36,460 nucleotides of DNA from Gnetum montanum (lineage: Eukaryota; Streptophyta; Gnetopsida; Gnetales; Gnetaceae). The translations under genes were made by a program, and so were the position numbers. The stretch lies in the NCBI GenBank assembly GCA_015680685.1, contig MNCI01004299.1, positions 25,906 through 62,365 on the forward strand, written 5' to 3'. The notes under the pieces were generated by a model, which saw only the letters and a program-made list of their open reading frames with translations, was not told the origin of the DNA and did no database searches. Positions 9,423 to 19,869 of the stretch are shown here, piece after piece (position 1 is the first letter of the stretch; every line of letters begins with the position of its first letter).

Positions 9423-10754
9423 ATGGGAGCGCTTGGAGCAACTGGAGTACTGGGAGTGACGGGAGACGCTGCAGCATCAGGACAGGGAGTGGCAGCAACC
9501 GGATCGACGGTAACTACAGAGACTGCAGGAGCGGAGCCGACCGACGTGGTGACGGCAGGAGAGGGCACAGCAGGCGAGGAGGCCCCAAGATAGAAGCGGC
9601 AGTTTGATGAAGCATGTTCCAAAGTCGGAGCAGAACTAAGATTCAAAGTTGGAGGCCTAGACCTAGCCACGCTGGCCAGATTGGACCGCAGCCTGATAGG
9701 CAAATTTGTGTCTGAAGGGGCTAGACCCCGCATTGACCTGATCCGCCGCTGGGCCTTGAACGCTTGGGGGTTTGACACGGTGACGGTTTCCTGCCTGGCA
9801 GCCGATCGCCTCCTGTTCGGTTTCGCCTCCTTGGAGGAGCACGAACACGTCCTAGTGGGAGGCCCATGGTTCTACGCCGTGCGTGGGCTGGCCTTGGAGC
9901 CCTAGCGCCCTGGGGCACATCAGGATCCAGCGCTGTTTTCACGCACACTAGTCGGGGTATGGTTGTATGACCTTCCCCTGGAACACTGGTCACCAACGTT
10001 TCTGCAGACGGTGGCGGATCTGTTTGGGGATTTCATCAAGTTTGACCCCTCCACTGCCTGGATGGATCATCTGGGGTTTGCGAGGTTCTGCGGCTGGTGG
10101 CCTCTTCTCACACAAGAACCTGTCAAGGTGCTGGTTCTCATCACGGACCTGGGGGAGGAGAGGGTGCGGGTTTGTTTCAAGAACCAGCCGAAGGCTCAGG
10201 CCCAACACCGGTCAGGGAGTGACCAGGGCCACCCAGCGGGGAACCTGGCTACACCGGGCGATGGATGGTTCATCATCGGAAGGAAGGGTCGGGTTGCAAA
10301 TCAGAAACAACCGGCCCCCAAAGAGGGGGCTCGACGTCCGGGCAAAAGCTCTGTCTCGAAGGGAGTGGCCTCCAAGGCTGTGCCCAGAGGGGGATCACCC
10401 TCCGGGGCACAAGCGACACATATACCGTGGGGGGCTCAACACGAGGGGCTATCAGAGCCAGGTAAGGGGACTGATGCTAGTATGGCGCGGTCATACCTTC
10501 ACGCGCTGGTGGGGGACTCTGATGATGACCAGCTGCCGCCCTCACAGGAAGAGACAGTGATGTGGCCGGACACTCATAGTACGCCCCGGCCAGGTGGGGA
10601 GGGCCCTTCACACAGTGGCCTATCCCCGCCCCCGGTCACAGACTGGATTAACACCAGTAGGGGTTTGGTGCGGTTCAGCTCCCCACCAGAACCAGAACAG
10701 AGCCTGCAGCAAAAAGGAATGACGGTATCTCTTCACGCGGCGAAGGTTGGATGA
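9423..10754 (+). pseudogene. LINE-B ORF1 (DUF4283-type, gag-like)
   Basis: One frame runs from ATG 9423 to TGA 10752-10754, about 443 codons, broken only by TAG at 9591 and 9903. The N-terminus is a low-complexity Gly/Ala/Thr segment. The next part, starting near 9681 (L-I-G-K-F...), matches the plant DUF4283 pattern: L-F-G-F-A-S-x-E-E near 9828, G-G-P-W-F at 9861, then V-G-V-W-L-Y-D-L-P-L and W-S near 9951-9990. The 9903 TAG sits where the family has Trp. The C-terminal half is basic and Pro/Gly/Ser-rich, and I see no CCHC knuckle. DUF4283 proteins head many plant LINEs and probably bind element RNA. ORF2 follows 98 bp downstream. The two ambers would prevent full-length product. Confidence 0.85.
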
Positions 10755-10852
10755 CCGGATAGCCACTCCCGCTGGCAGAAAACCACGTAGCTCTACGTGG
10801 ATCTGGGTGTGCAGCCCACACTCCAGGAGGTGTTTCACCAGTCCCTGTCTCC

Positions 10853-13655
10853 ATGAAGGTCTTGTCCTAGAATTGCAGGGGCCAGGGTACCCCTTACAAA
10901 TGACATACCCTGCATTACTTAGTGCGTGACGAAAAATGTGACATTGTTTGCCTGCAAGAAACAAAATTACAGCAGACAGAGACTCAGACTCTCCAGTGGC
11001 CAGGGTGACACAGCCACCAAGCGCCCAGCAGGGGGCGAGCGGGCGGCGTCGCGATCCTCACCAAGGCGGAGTCGTATGCCCTGGATACGTCCGACTGGTG
11101 TATTACGGTGCACCTGCCGAGGCCAGACGTGTGGGTTACCAATGTGTACGGTGCCCAAGGATGGCAGACGCGGATTCAGGAGCTCTACTGGGTCACGGCA
11201 CTGGTTCCCAAGAAGGCCTGTTGGCTATTAATTGGTGATTTTAATCAATGGCTCTTCTCCTGGGAAAAGACCGGCGAATCTTGGGCTGAGCCCCCTGGGG
11301 CAGTGGAAATGCTTGCCCTGTTATAGCAACTTGAGCTGACGGATTTGGAAATTACCGACTGTAATTTCACATGGAGCAACCGTAGACAGGGCGCCGCGAG
11401 GGTCCTGTCCAGGATTGACCGCATGTGGGCCAGTGAGAAGATGCTGATGGAGTGGGACCTCCAAGCTTACAGAGGCGCACACATGGCCTCCGATCACAGG
11501 CCCATTTTCTGCACTCTGGAACGTGGGGAGTTTCAATGGCCGCGCACCTTCCATTTTGAGCGCACCTGGATCCGCAGACCATGGCTCGGAAAAATGGTGT
11601 AGGACATCTGGCAAAATTATAATGCCTCGGGGGACCCATGTGCGTTTCTCAAGAACGGTTTAAAAGCACTGAAACAACAAATTAAAAATTACAGCCCAAC
11701 AGAGAAATATCGATTCAAAACCTACCGCAGTCAATTGCAGGCAAAATTACAGGCGGTTCAAGCGCAGTAGGAGCAGCACATGCGTGAGGTCGACCACGCG
11801 GGGGAGGAGCTCGCCATCCAGGCCGAGCTTCAACTCCTTCACCACGAGGAGGAGGAGTACTGGCGCCAACGGGCCCATATACAGTGGCTGCGTGAGGGGG
11901 ATCGACACACAAAGTTTTTTTTCTCCGCTGCGAAGGCCCTCCGCGGTGCCCGGAATGGGCCGTTGCAGTGCCTCCTACAGAACGAGGCTCCTCCACGCAC
12001 TGACAGCCTCCTGCGGTACTGGCAGCAGCTGTGGGACTGGCATCCAACGGTCCCCATTTCGGTGCCCATGGAAAAAGTTTTAAATCGGGAAGATAATTGC
12101 CGGCTCTTGCAGCCTTTCACGTGCCAGGAGCTACACGCGACGCTGCAGAAAATGCCAACGAACAAGGCGCCAGGGTCGGATGGCTAGCCCATTGAATTCT
12201 TTTCAAATTTCGAGGAGGTTCTGGGGGAAAACCTGCTGGCCGCGTTTAACCACATGTTGGCTTGGCGGTAGGTTAGAAAAGAAATAAATTGTTCACGTGT
12301 AGTTTTAATCCCGAAAATAGAAAATCCCACTTCCCCAGGCCATTTCCGTCCCATCGGGGTCTGCAATTCTCTGCTGCGACTTTTCTCTCGCCTGCTAGTG
12401 GACAGACTGAGGCCGCTCATGACCCGTCTCATTGGTAAGAACCAAGCAGCTTTTCTGAAGGGCCGTTACCTTTAGGACTAGGTCCTGTTGCTTCAGGAAA
12501 TCCAGCACTCCCTTAGGAAGGCCAAACTTCTGGGCCTCTACATCAAGTTAGACATTACCAAGGCCTACGATTCCGTCAGCTGGGCCGCCTTAAAATCAGT
12601 TTTACTTGCTAAAGGGTTTGATCCCACCTTTGTGGAACTCTGCCTACAGATACAGCATGGAAGACGGTATTCGTTAGATATTGATGGGCAATTGTGGGGC
12701 TTTCAGGGAACAGGCCGCAGGCTTCGCCAAGGAGACCCGCTATCCCCGCTCCTCTTCCTGATGATGATGGATCTCCTGTACACCTACTGCACCGCCGAAG
12801 GGGTCCAGGGGTTAAATGTACATGGCATCCATTGTCTCACTGCGCATTTCGTGGATGAAACCATGCTGTACACCATGGCCGTGGTCCCGCAGGCTAGGGC
12901 GATTCTGAGGGCCCTCGATCGGCTGCACAAGGAAGTGGGCCTGGTACTCAATCCAGGGAAATCAACTTTATTCTTCACCCATGTGCACCCCTTGGTACGC
13001 AGCAAAATTATCCAAATCCTGGGGATCCTCCTAGGAGAGGCGGATGACAAGTACCTGGGCATCCCCATGCACAACTGGCACAGGCAATGGACCTGGCAGG
13101 CCCTCATTGCAAAAATCCAGAAATGTGCAGCCCACTGGACAAATAAATTCCTGTCTCGCAAGGGGAAGATGGTGCTGGCATCTGCTATGCTGGGGGCCAT
13201 GGCGAGGTTTGCTGCCTCGATGGCCTCTCCCCCCCCCTCGGAGCCGTTGCCAAGATCGACCAAATCATCCGCGATTTTGTCTGGTCTGGCGGGAAGGGGG
13301 GTAAGAAGTTACACCTCCTGGCTTGGTCCAAAATCGAGTGGCCCCGGTACGCTGGTGGCATTGGCCTCCTCCCCTTCGCGCTGGAGGCTGCCCTGGGACG
13401 TCATAAACTCTTGCAGTGCCTAGTCACTGACAACGATGATCCCACCACGACTTTGCCCAGGGGCGGATCAAGAATCGAATCCAGATCCCGGCGGAAGAGA
13501 GACATGAGTTTACTGCTGAAATCAATGACATACGGGGGGAACGAACGCTAAACCCACCTCGGCAGGCCTGGAAGGTAAGCACCCCCAACCGCAGGACCGG
13601 CATTGCCCAAATCATCGAAGAATTTAGACACCACAGGGAGGACGGGCCGGGCTAG
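10853..13655 (+). pseudogene. LINE-B ORF2: endonuclease plus reverse transcriptase
   Basis: Starts at ATG 10853 (M-K-V-L-S-stop-N-C-R-G, where the family has Trp at the stop). Endonuclease motifs follow: L-Q-E-T-K (about 10958), N-V-Y-G-A, G-D-F-N near 11237-11248, and S-D-H-R-P near 11489-11503, so its catalytic residues look intact. RT: N-K-A-P-G-S-D-G (about 12163-12184); F-R-P-I-G (12345); LDITKAYDSVSW (12549-12584); RQGDPLSPLLF (12725-12757). The catalytic box is F-V-D-E (12848-12859) in place of F-A-D-D. In-frame stops are TAG at 10868, 11324, 11600, 11768, 12185, 12269, 12473 and 12479, and TGA at 10901 and 11006. A poly-C run near 13228-13236 shifts the frame; a second shift near 13445 leads to a terminal TAG at 13653. 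It should encode the target nicking and reverse-transcription enzyme but is dead. Confidence 0.9.
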
Positions 13656-13914
13656 CCCAGCAAGAATTAAGTCCACGTTCCCATCCCACGGTTGGTTGCC
13701 ACTGCTGGTTGACGGAGTGTCGGGGGGGAGGTCTATAGTCTGCGCAATGTGGGTGGGCAGTCTTTCGTTGGTGAGGTGACATTGACGGGGCTGTTGTGGG
13801 CAGCCCCTGGGAAATTCTTTGGTGGGAGTAGGGTCAACGGCCCTGGCCCGTGCTGTACTCTGTATAGCTGGTTTTTTTGAAATACATTTAGCTCGATCTT
13901 TTTCAAAAAAAAAG
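13656..13914 (+). other. LINE-B 3' UTR and poly-A tail
   Basis: Non-coding GC-rich sequence becomes T-rich and ends in CTTTTTCAAAAAAAAAGG, the short A-tract expected at a LINE 3' end. Beyond it composition drops at once to the AT-rich background. Confidence 0.75.
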
Positions 13915-13949
13915 GATAACATGGATTATGGTATGTTCAGTATGACCTG

Positions 13950-14343
13950 ACCATAGGTTGTGGTAAACAAAACCAAAAATTTTTTGTCAAATTTGAAAGC
14001 AAGTATCTCTCACATTATTTAAAGTTTTAAGGTTATATTCAGCTCATTGGAAAGATCTTGAAAAGATCTTTCTACTTGCAGAATTTTAGCTCAATTGAAC
14101 TTCATTTGATTGGCTAAATTTAGCCTGAATAATGATCACTTAGAACCATATGATTTCATCAAAATGCTTCACCATGAATCTTGGAATAATACCACAAGTT
14201 GTGGTTAATAACCTAAGGTCATGGTGGAGTCATGGTTGACCTTTTATAATAAATAGCCATGAGTGGTAGTGATATCATGATTTGATTCTTTGATTACCAT
14301 AATTTGACCATGAATTGTGGTCTCCTTTACCATGAGTTGCAAT
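13950..14343. repeat. Cluster of a 15-bp near-palindromic motif
   Basis: Four copies of ACCAYRRRTTGYRRT occur: 13950-13964 (ACCATAGGTTGTGGT), 14191-14205 (ACCACAAGTTGTGGT, a perfect 7+1+7 palindrome), 14307-14321 (ACCATGAATTGTGGT) and 14329-14343 (ACCATGAGTTGCAAT). Half-sites such as CCATGAG and TTGTGGT are scattered between them. No ORF is present. The cluster could be binding sites or remnants of a degenerate satellite. Confidence 0.6.
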
Positions 14344-14399
14344 TAGGTCATGGTGCTACAAAAAACTTAAATTGTTGATGTCACCCCAAGTTGTAGAAC

Positions 14400-15189
14400 A
14401 TACTATGATGAAGAATTAATCAAATTGATTTGAATTTTATATGGAAATTAATTTGTTTCTCCTTGATGACCTTTGACTTTCTAGATTAAATGCTGAATTT
14501 GTTCTATAATGAATGTGATTGATGTTAATGATATGATAATAATATTAAGTGAAAAATTGTTGATGGGTGTGGAACTTGTTAAAAATGATGAATGAAATGT
14601 TAAAAAATAAAAATTAATGAATTAATGATGCTTGTTGAAATGGTGATGAATTGTTGAATGATGAAATTGTTGATAAAAATAATGAATTGAAGGAAAAATT
14701 CATAACTCTTTCAATCTTATTTTACATATTTTCCCCACCTATTTATAACCAATTGATGGGGCCATAATGGTATATGGCGGAAGAAATCCTTTTTCATGGA
14801 AAATGAGCTGGAAATTGAAGGGACATAAAAGATTGGGATCATTATTTAATTACATTCACTCGTCAATCCTTTTGTGAAAGGGAAAAAAAGTAGTTTTTTA
14901 AATTTTATCCTATATGTCAACAAAATTCAATTATAAATTACATGACTTTGATCTCTATTTTATAAAAGTGTTATTCCATCTTCACTTGAGCTTTGCTTTT
15001 GACTCTAGTCTTCATGCTTCTACTTGATTTTTTTAGACTTCCATATGTAAGTGAGAGTTGCTATCACCTTGAACTATGGCTTGTGGAATTCATCTCTTTA
15101 TTTTGTTTGTACTCAACAACATGTACATGAAAATTGAGTAAAGTATGATTGTCCAAAGTGCATGTTAGAAACAACAAATAATACAATGC
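14400..15189. other. AT-rich intergenic with GATGAAT-type simple repeats
   Basis: Positions about 14500-14700 are dominated by ATGATGAAT/TTGTTGA low-complexity sequence. I see no coding signal in the rest. Confidence 0.55.
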
Positions 15190-15475
15190 AGGATATAAGA
15201 ATAGTGGTCATATGGAGAGATGCTTAAATAGTGAGGACCATTAGTAGAAAATGTTAGCCCGAAGAAATTAAACTTAGTTGTGCAAGAAGGTTTAGAAAAA
15301 AAAATGTGCGTTAATAAGATAGTTATGTTTTTTTAAAAAAGGGAGAAAATATAAATAATTATAGATTAATTCTAATTAGAAATATTTTTTTGCTACAATT
15401 TTAAGGACTAGTCTAGAATCTATGCTTGCAAAATGGGTAAAAGAAAATAAGATATATGCAATATTCCAAATTGAG
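15190..15475 (+). mobile_element. LINE-A family fragment (start of RT)
   Basis: This stretch is collinear with 3235-3540 of LINE-A. Shared landmarks in order are AATGCAGG, GAGATGCTTAAAT, AGTTGTGCAAG, GTTAATAA, TTTTTTAAAAAAG and AATCTATGCTTG followed by AAATGGG. Translation recovers the L-F-K-K-G-R-K...N-Y-R lead-in to the RT domain. It is truncated at both ends and full of stops. The SINE-like segment begins directly after it. Confidence 0.75.
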
Positions 15476-15479
15476 AGTG

Positions 15480-15670
15480 ATAGTGAGGTGCATACTTCTC
15501 AAGTCATAGGACATGGTTTCGAGCTTGAACGTACCCACTTATAAGAGGTTAGGCTTTCACTTATCTATTGCCCCTCCCAAGACCTTGCTTTGGAGGGATG
15601 AGCATTGAACCTTTGGGGTATGATCTTTTAAATAACCTTGGATTTACAAAAGAAAGGTATTCTAGCTGTG
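15480..15670 (+). mobile_element. Possible tRNA-derived SINE
   Basis: GACATGGTTTCGAGCTTGAAC (near 15508-15528) resembles a Pol III B box with its flanking T-arm, with one extra T. TAGTGAGGTGCAT about 25-30 bp upstream resembles an A box, and TCTCAAGTCATAGG fits a tRNA-like middle. The region is less AT-rich than its surroundings and is followed by about 130 bp of unrelated body. No target duplication or A-tail is evident. Confidence 0.35.
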
Positions 15671-16180
15671 CGCTTATATTGTGTGATTGAGCTTGTTATG
15701 TTTTTATATTGTTAGATTGAGTTTAGTATTGTAATTCTATAAAAGTTAAAACTGTTGCAAAGATAACAAATCAGTTACTAATATACTGTTGGTTTCAATA
15801 AAATTAATTAAATAATATTGCTTCTAAAACAGAAAAGGGTTACTCCTCAGCAAATAACCCATCCTTTTGGAACAGAAGCAAAATATTTAACAAGAAAATA
15901 AACCCAATAAAAATGAACTAGCATGTGCTCTTGGGCGAGGGAGAATGTTAAAAACTCTTTTCCAAAGGTAATGAACTTTATTGATTCTCATGCAACTAAA
16001 AATTTCAGATTTTTAAAATTTTAACCTTACATTTTAATATAATGTGTTTTGACTTTAAAAAAAAATTGGAAAACATGTTATCAAAATGGTAATGAAGTGT
16101 TTAACAAATCCCTTGCTTTGCCGTGTTCTTGATTAATTTTAACATAAAAAAAATTCCTATAATCTTTGTTAGGCCCAGGA
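15671..16180. other. AT-rich intergenic, nothing recognised
   Basis: No motif, ORF or element boundary is seen on either strand. Confidence 0.5.
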
Positions 16181-16704
16181 TTGGCAATTGTGCATGGAAG
16201 CGGGCATGTTCTCATCTGCATTCTGCATCGCTAAAACTTAACGATGTCCAGTTGTTATGGGTTTCGGTTAACAATCGCAAAGGAATCTATGGTCTCCGTT
16301 AAAAATGCATCCACACTTACGCAGCGATGTGAATTTGGTGACTATGTAACCAAAGTTCACGGTCCCCGTTCTGTTCTGGAAAGTTGCGCTGGAAATAAAC
16401 AATTTCTTTGGATCATGGCGTCCACTTTTCAGAATCTGGCATTGACCGGAAAAGCTCATAAATTATGAATGAAATGACTCTGCTGTGAATGGCTTCGATA
16501 TTCGCTCAGCCGTTGTGCTGAAAAGACAATAAAGAGACAAAGCGCAGTTAAACAGCCCAGAGCTTCTGCAACCTGTGTTTGTACGGGCATTAATGCACTG
16601 TTGCAGCTTCTGTGACCAGCCCGGGAACATGTGTCTGCTTGAGTAAGTTCTTAATGCCAACGGTTGAATACTTGCGGTCTTCCTGCCTAGCCTTTTTTCT
16701 CTTT
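16181..16704. other. GC-balanced island of unknown origin
   Basis: About 500 bp with clearly higher G+C than the flanks. A 74-codon plus-strand ORF (16244-16468) and minus-strand ORFs of 63 and 98 codons overlap here; none shows a family motif and no splice-site pattern supports an exon chain. It could be an eroded gene fragment or a GC-richer transposon remnant. I leave it unassigned. Confidence 0.35.
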
Positions 16705-16790
16705 TTCTTTTATCATTCTTAGCCTTCTTTAGTGCAGGATTCACCATTTCTTTTATCATTCTTAGCCTTCTTTAGTGCAGGATTCACCAT
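16705..16790. repeat. Exact 43-bp tandem duplication
   Basis: Positions 16705-16747 and 16748-16790 are identical, each containing TTAGCCTTCTTTAGTGCAGG and ending in GATTCACCAT. The absence of divergence suggests a very recent duplication or an assembly slip. Confidence 0.97.
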
Positions 16791-17939
16791 GGCCCCCTTT
16801 CTTGTAATTTTTATTAGATTTTTAGGTATTGGATTTAGCGGCATAGACATTACAGGTCTTAGCAGCTGTCAAGTGCTTTTCCTCAGTTTCAAATCATGTA
16901 CAATATCCTCAAATATTTTCACATTTTCATTGTGCATCATGTTTACCTACATGTGTTACTAAGAGTTTGGGAGTCGGTGAATAACTGCTTTCATCCGTTA
17001 TTCATCCGTGGGACTATTCCGGGTAACATTTAACTCTCAAATCATATTTGACATAGTCTTAAGGTATTGTTTGACATTTCTATGATTATCAAACTTAAGA
17101 GTTAGATTCCTTAGTTTCATGTAGGAGGTAGTACCAAACCTTACTTTAAGGACTTTTCACATGGCATGTGTAGTTGGATATTGCCCAAATTCATAAAGGA
17201 TGTCATTTTGCATACTCCTCAACGTGATGTGAGCAACATGATCCTTTTTGAGCCAACTTTGATATGCCCTAACCTCTTTGCCATGTTAAGTCGTGCACCC
17301 TCTACATGTTTCTCCAGGAGATGAAAGAGGGTCTTTACCACCTCTTGTTCATCTAAGACATATTAGATCTTTCAATGCTAAATGTCATAACTGTCGCTGT
17401 CAAGCTTTTCTCCTTTGTTAAAATGAACAACAATTTGTTTAGAGGTTGTGCATGTATATACATAAATATTGCAAATAATATACTAACGTGGCATTATAAA
17501 TATAAGGGAAATATTGTTGAGCTTAAAATTAGATTATATAAATAATGTTGACCTGTCACAATTAAGCACAATAATCCAAAAATCAAAAAAATTTATCTTC
17601 CGAAATAGTCCTACAAGACCAAGGAACATGAGCATCACTTATTATAACCAAGATAATTAAATTACATCAAGATTTTTCCACTTGGCCAAGGGGTCAAATA
17701 ACAATACATCTGAGATGAATAAATTACATTAGATATTTATACATCTTAGAATAATGAATTACAACTATGGGGAATAATAATAAAAAATATTTGCACTTGG
17801 AAAAGGATTAAAATAATAATAATGATGATGCTCAAGCCCCGTATGAAGATCAAGAAAAATTCTTAAAAGCCAAAAATTATTTTTAACCAAAAAATATAAA
17901 TTTTAATAAAGAATATATATATATATAATGAAACATAAA
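16791..17939. other. Mostly AT-rich intergenic
   Basis: Positions 16791-17030 stay moderately GC-balanced. The remainder is AT-rich with short ATA/GAT and TA repeats (about 17815-17835, 17910-17930). No coding signal is recognised. Confidence 0.5.
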
Positions 17940-19230
17940 CCAATGTCTAAAAATAGCAATATTGAAGATGAACTCCTTGGGGAGCAAGTAATGCTTCCAA
18001 TGCTTAATTGCTTGAAGAATACTATACAACTTCTCATATTCACTATATTTTTTCCTTCACTCATTCAATTTTTCTAAAAATAAAGTAATAGGCCCACCTT
18101 CTTGTGAAAGTACCCTACTAATGGCAAGTCTACTTGCATTCATTTGCATCTTAAAAAGCTTGTTAAAACATGGAATTGCAGGTACCAATTCACTAGTAAT
18201 CTTTTCATTCAGCAAGTTAAAACTCTTTTTGGTTTCATTATCCCACTTGAAATCTTTATTTTTCTTCAACAATGTAAACATAGACCAAGAAATGCTAGTA
18301 AAATTTTTTATGAACCTTTAATAAAAACCTGGTAAACTAAGGAATGATCTTACCTTCCCAACATTTTTAGAAGTTGGCCAATCTCTCATTGTCTTCACCT
18401 TGATAGATTCCATTCAAATTTGCTTTTTAGAAATTACATTCCCTCAAACATGTGATTTCCCTCCTAAAGAATTGACTCTTCTTCACATTGATCACTAAAC
18501 GCACCTCCTCCAATTTGAGACATACTTTCTTCAAGTGATCCAAGTGCTCCTCTTCATCAAAGCTATATACCAAAATGTCATAAAAAAAGAAAATGCAATA
18601 CTTAACAATTAGTTCTTTGAGGACATCATGCATCAACCTCATGAATGTCGTAGACGCATTTGTAAGCCCAAATGGCATCATCAATCACTTAAACAATCCA
18701 TTTAGTATCTTGAAAGTTCTCTTCCATTCATGACTAGGCTTGATTTAAATTTGATGGTAACCATGCTTCAAAAGAAATTTTACTAAAAATCTTTGCATTG
18801 GAAAGGAAATCAAGGAGATCATCCATCCTTGGAATAGGAAACTTGTACTTCACTGTTATCCTATTCAATACCCTATAATTAATGTACATCCTTCATTCAT
18901 CATTGTCCTTCTTTGGCACTAGAACTGTTGGAACTAAGCAAGGTGAAATGAATTCCCTCATGGAGCCATTTACAAGTAACTCCTCTACTTGCCTTTACAA
19001 TTTAACTCATTGATTTAGTGCTATCTAGTAAGTTCTCTTATTTGGAATGGTAGCAGTAGGAATGAAATCAATTTGATGTTGTACATTCCTCATGGATGGA
19101 AAACTATCCAATTCCTCCTTGAACACATTGAGAAATTTCTCCTTCAAGCGTAGCACATCTATAGGAAGTTCAACTTGTACATCATCATGGTTGGTAGCAA
19201 ATCTTATCATAATAACAAAACCAAAATTGG
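17940..19230 (-). pseudogene. Gypsy-1 reverse transcriptase and RNase H remnant
   Basis: Reading leftward: a QHQIDFIP-type lead-in (about 19090-19060), V-P-K-K-D (about 18905), PFGLTNASTTFMRLM (18675-18631), then the catalytic box as F-F-Y-D-I-L (about 18588-18571). There Y-V-D-D is expected, so one catalytic Asp is Tyr. E-E-E-H-L-D-H-L follows. The connection/RNase H part shows DFKWDNETKKSF (about 18255-18220), N-A-S at the usual D-A-S site, and ends with HYLLPKEFI near 17990. RT copies the element RNA and RNase H degrades the template. Multiple stops and the lost Asp make it a pseudogene. Sequence left of 17940 no longer matches. Confidence 0.9.
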
Positions 19231-19379
19231 TTTCATCTTGTTCCTTAATATATTCCCTCTTTCCTATGAGGATTAAGGAAGCATTACATGAGCTTTGTTA
19301 TCTCACTTGCTTAGCCATCATGGGAATTAACTTATGGATTTAATTAGGTCTTACAACACTCCATACATTTCTTACCCCT

Positions 19380-19860
19380 TTAAATTGAGCATCATTATCC
19401 ATTATNTAGAATTACATCGACGAAATCTATTGGAAGCACATCATACCTCACAACATCATAAAAAATTTTAATTCTAAATTTTAAAGTACATTGCTTCCTT
19501 ACTTCTTAAGAGAAATCTATAGAAAACCAATGTACATTATAGGATCTAGGATGAGGATTAGTTACCAAACCCAATGTAGCAACTATTGTAGAAGAATAAC
19601 ATTTTCTTGGGCTCTTCCATCAATCAAAATATGAATTCTTTCTTCAATAAGCAAACATCTAGCCCTAGTATGAAATAACAACTTTCTAGCATGGTGGTCT
19701 CCTCTGTTCACATTCACAATGAATGCACAAGAATTTAATTTAGAAACTTCTTCTACTTTCTGAGCATTAAGATTACCTATTTGAAGACTTTGGCTTGATG
19801 TTTCCACCACCTTAATGATTTGTACATACTTACCTTTGGCTACCTTGTGGGATAGACATT
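19380..19860 (-). pseudogene. Gypsy-1 aspartic protease region
   Basis: Leftward translation gives a F-H-T-R block, then HILIDGRAQENVIL (about 19630-19589). The family has the catalytic L-I-D-G-G-S/C-x-E-N-V, so the flap-side Gly-Ser is altered. Further on, S-Y-N-V-H-W and D-V-V-R-Y-D-V-L-P-I-D (about 19470-19430) match the 'YxLqWl...cDVvPMd' block that follows the protease in plant gypsy elements. The enzyme would process the Gag-Pol polyprotein. The N at 19406 falls at its end. Confidence 0.7.
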
Positions 19861-19869
19861 CTCATTGCT

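Larger units (their letters stand above)
9400..13914 (+). mobile_element. LINE-B: GC-rich, nearly complete plant LINE
   Basis: A plus-strand non-LTR retrotransposon whose GC-rich composition stands out sharply from the AT-rich flanks. Order: ORF1 with a DUF4283-type domain (9423-10754); ORF2 with endonuclease and RT (10853 to about 13655); a 3' UTR; and a short poly-A tract (about 13904-13913). Its 5' edge lies only about 20 bp before the ORF1 ATG, so the 5' UTR is missing or truncated. I found no target duplication. The reading frame is preserved for over 2.3 kb of ORF2; damage is mostly point stops, ten of twelve being TAG, plus two late frameshifts. It is younger or better preserved than LINE-A and LINE-C. 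Confidence 0.93.

Noticed and set aside
9389-9996. Minus-strand ORFs of 60-160 codons across the GC-rich LINE
   Set aside because: They are shadows of the plus-strand ORF1/ORF2 in GC-rich DNA and have no family motifs.
9423-13655. TAG codons in LINE-B read as sense (recoded amber)
   Set aside because: TGA stops and frameshifts also occur, the RT box is mutated, and plant nuclear genomes do not reassign TAG. Decay explains it better.
14500-14720. ATGATGAAT-rich stretch as a satellite
   Set aside because: Low-complexity drift without a fixed period.
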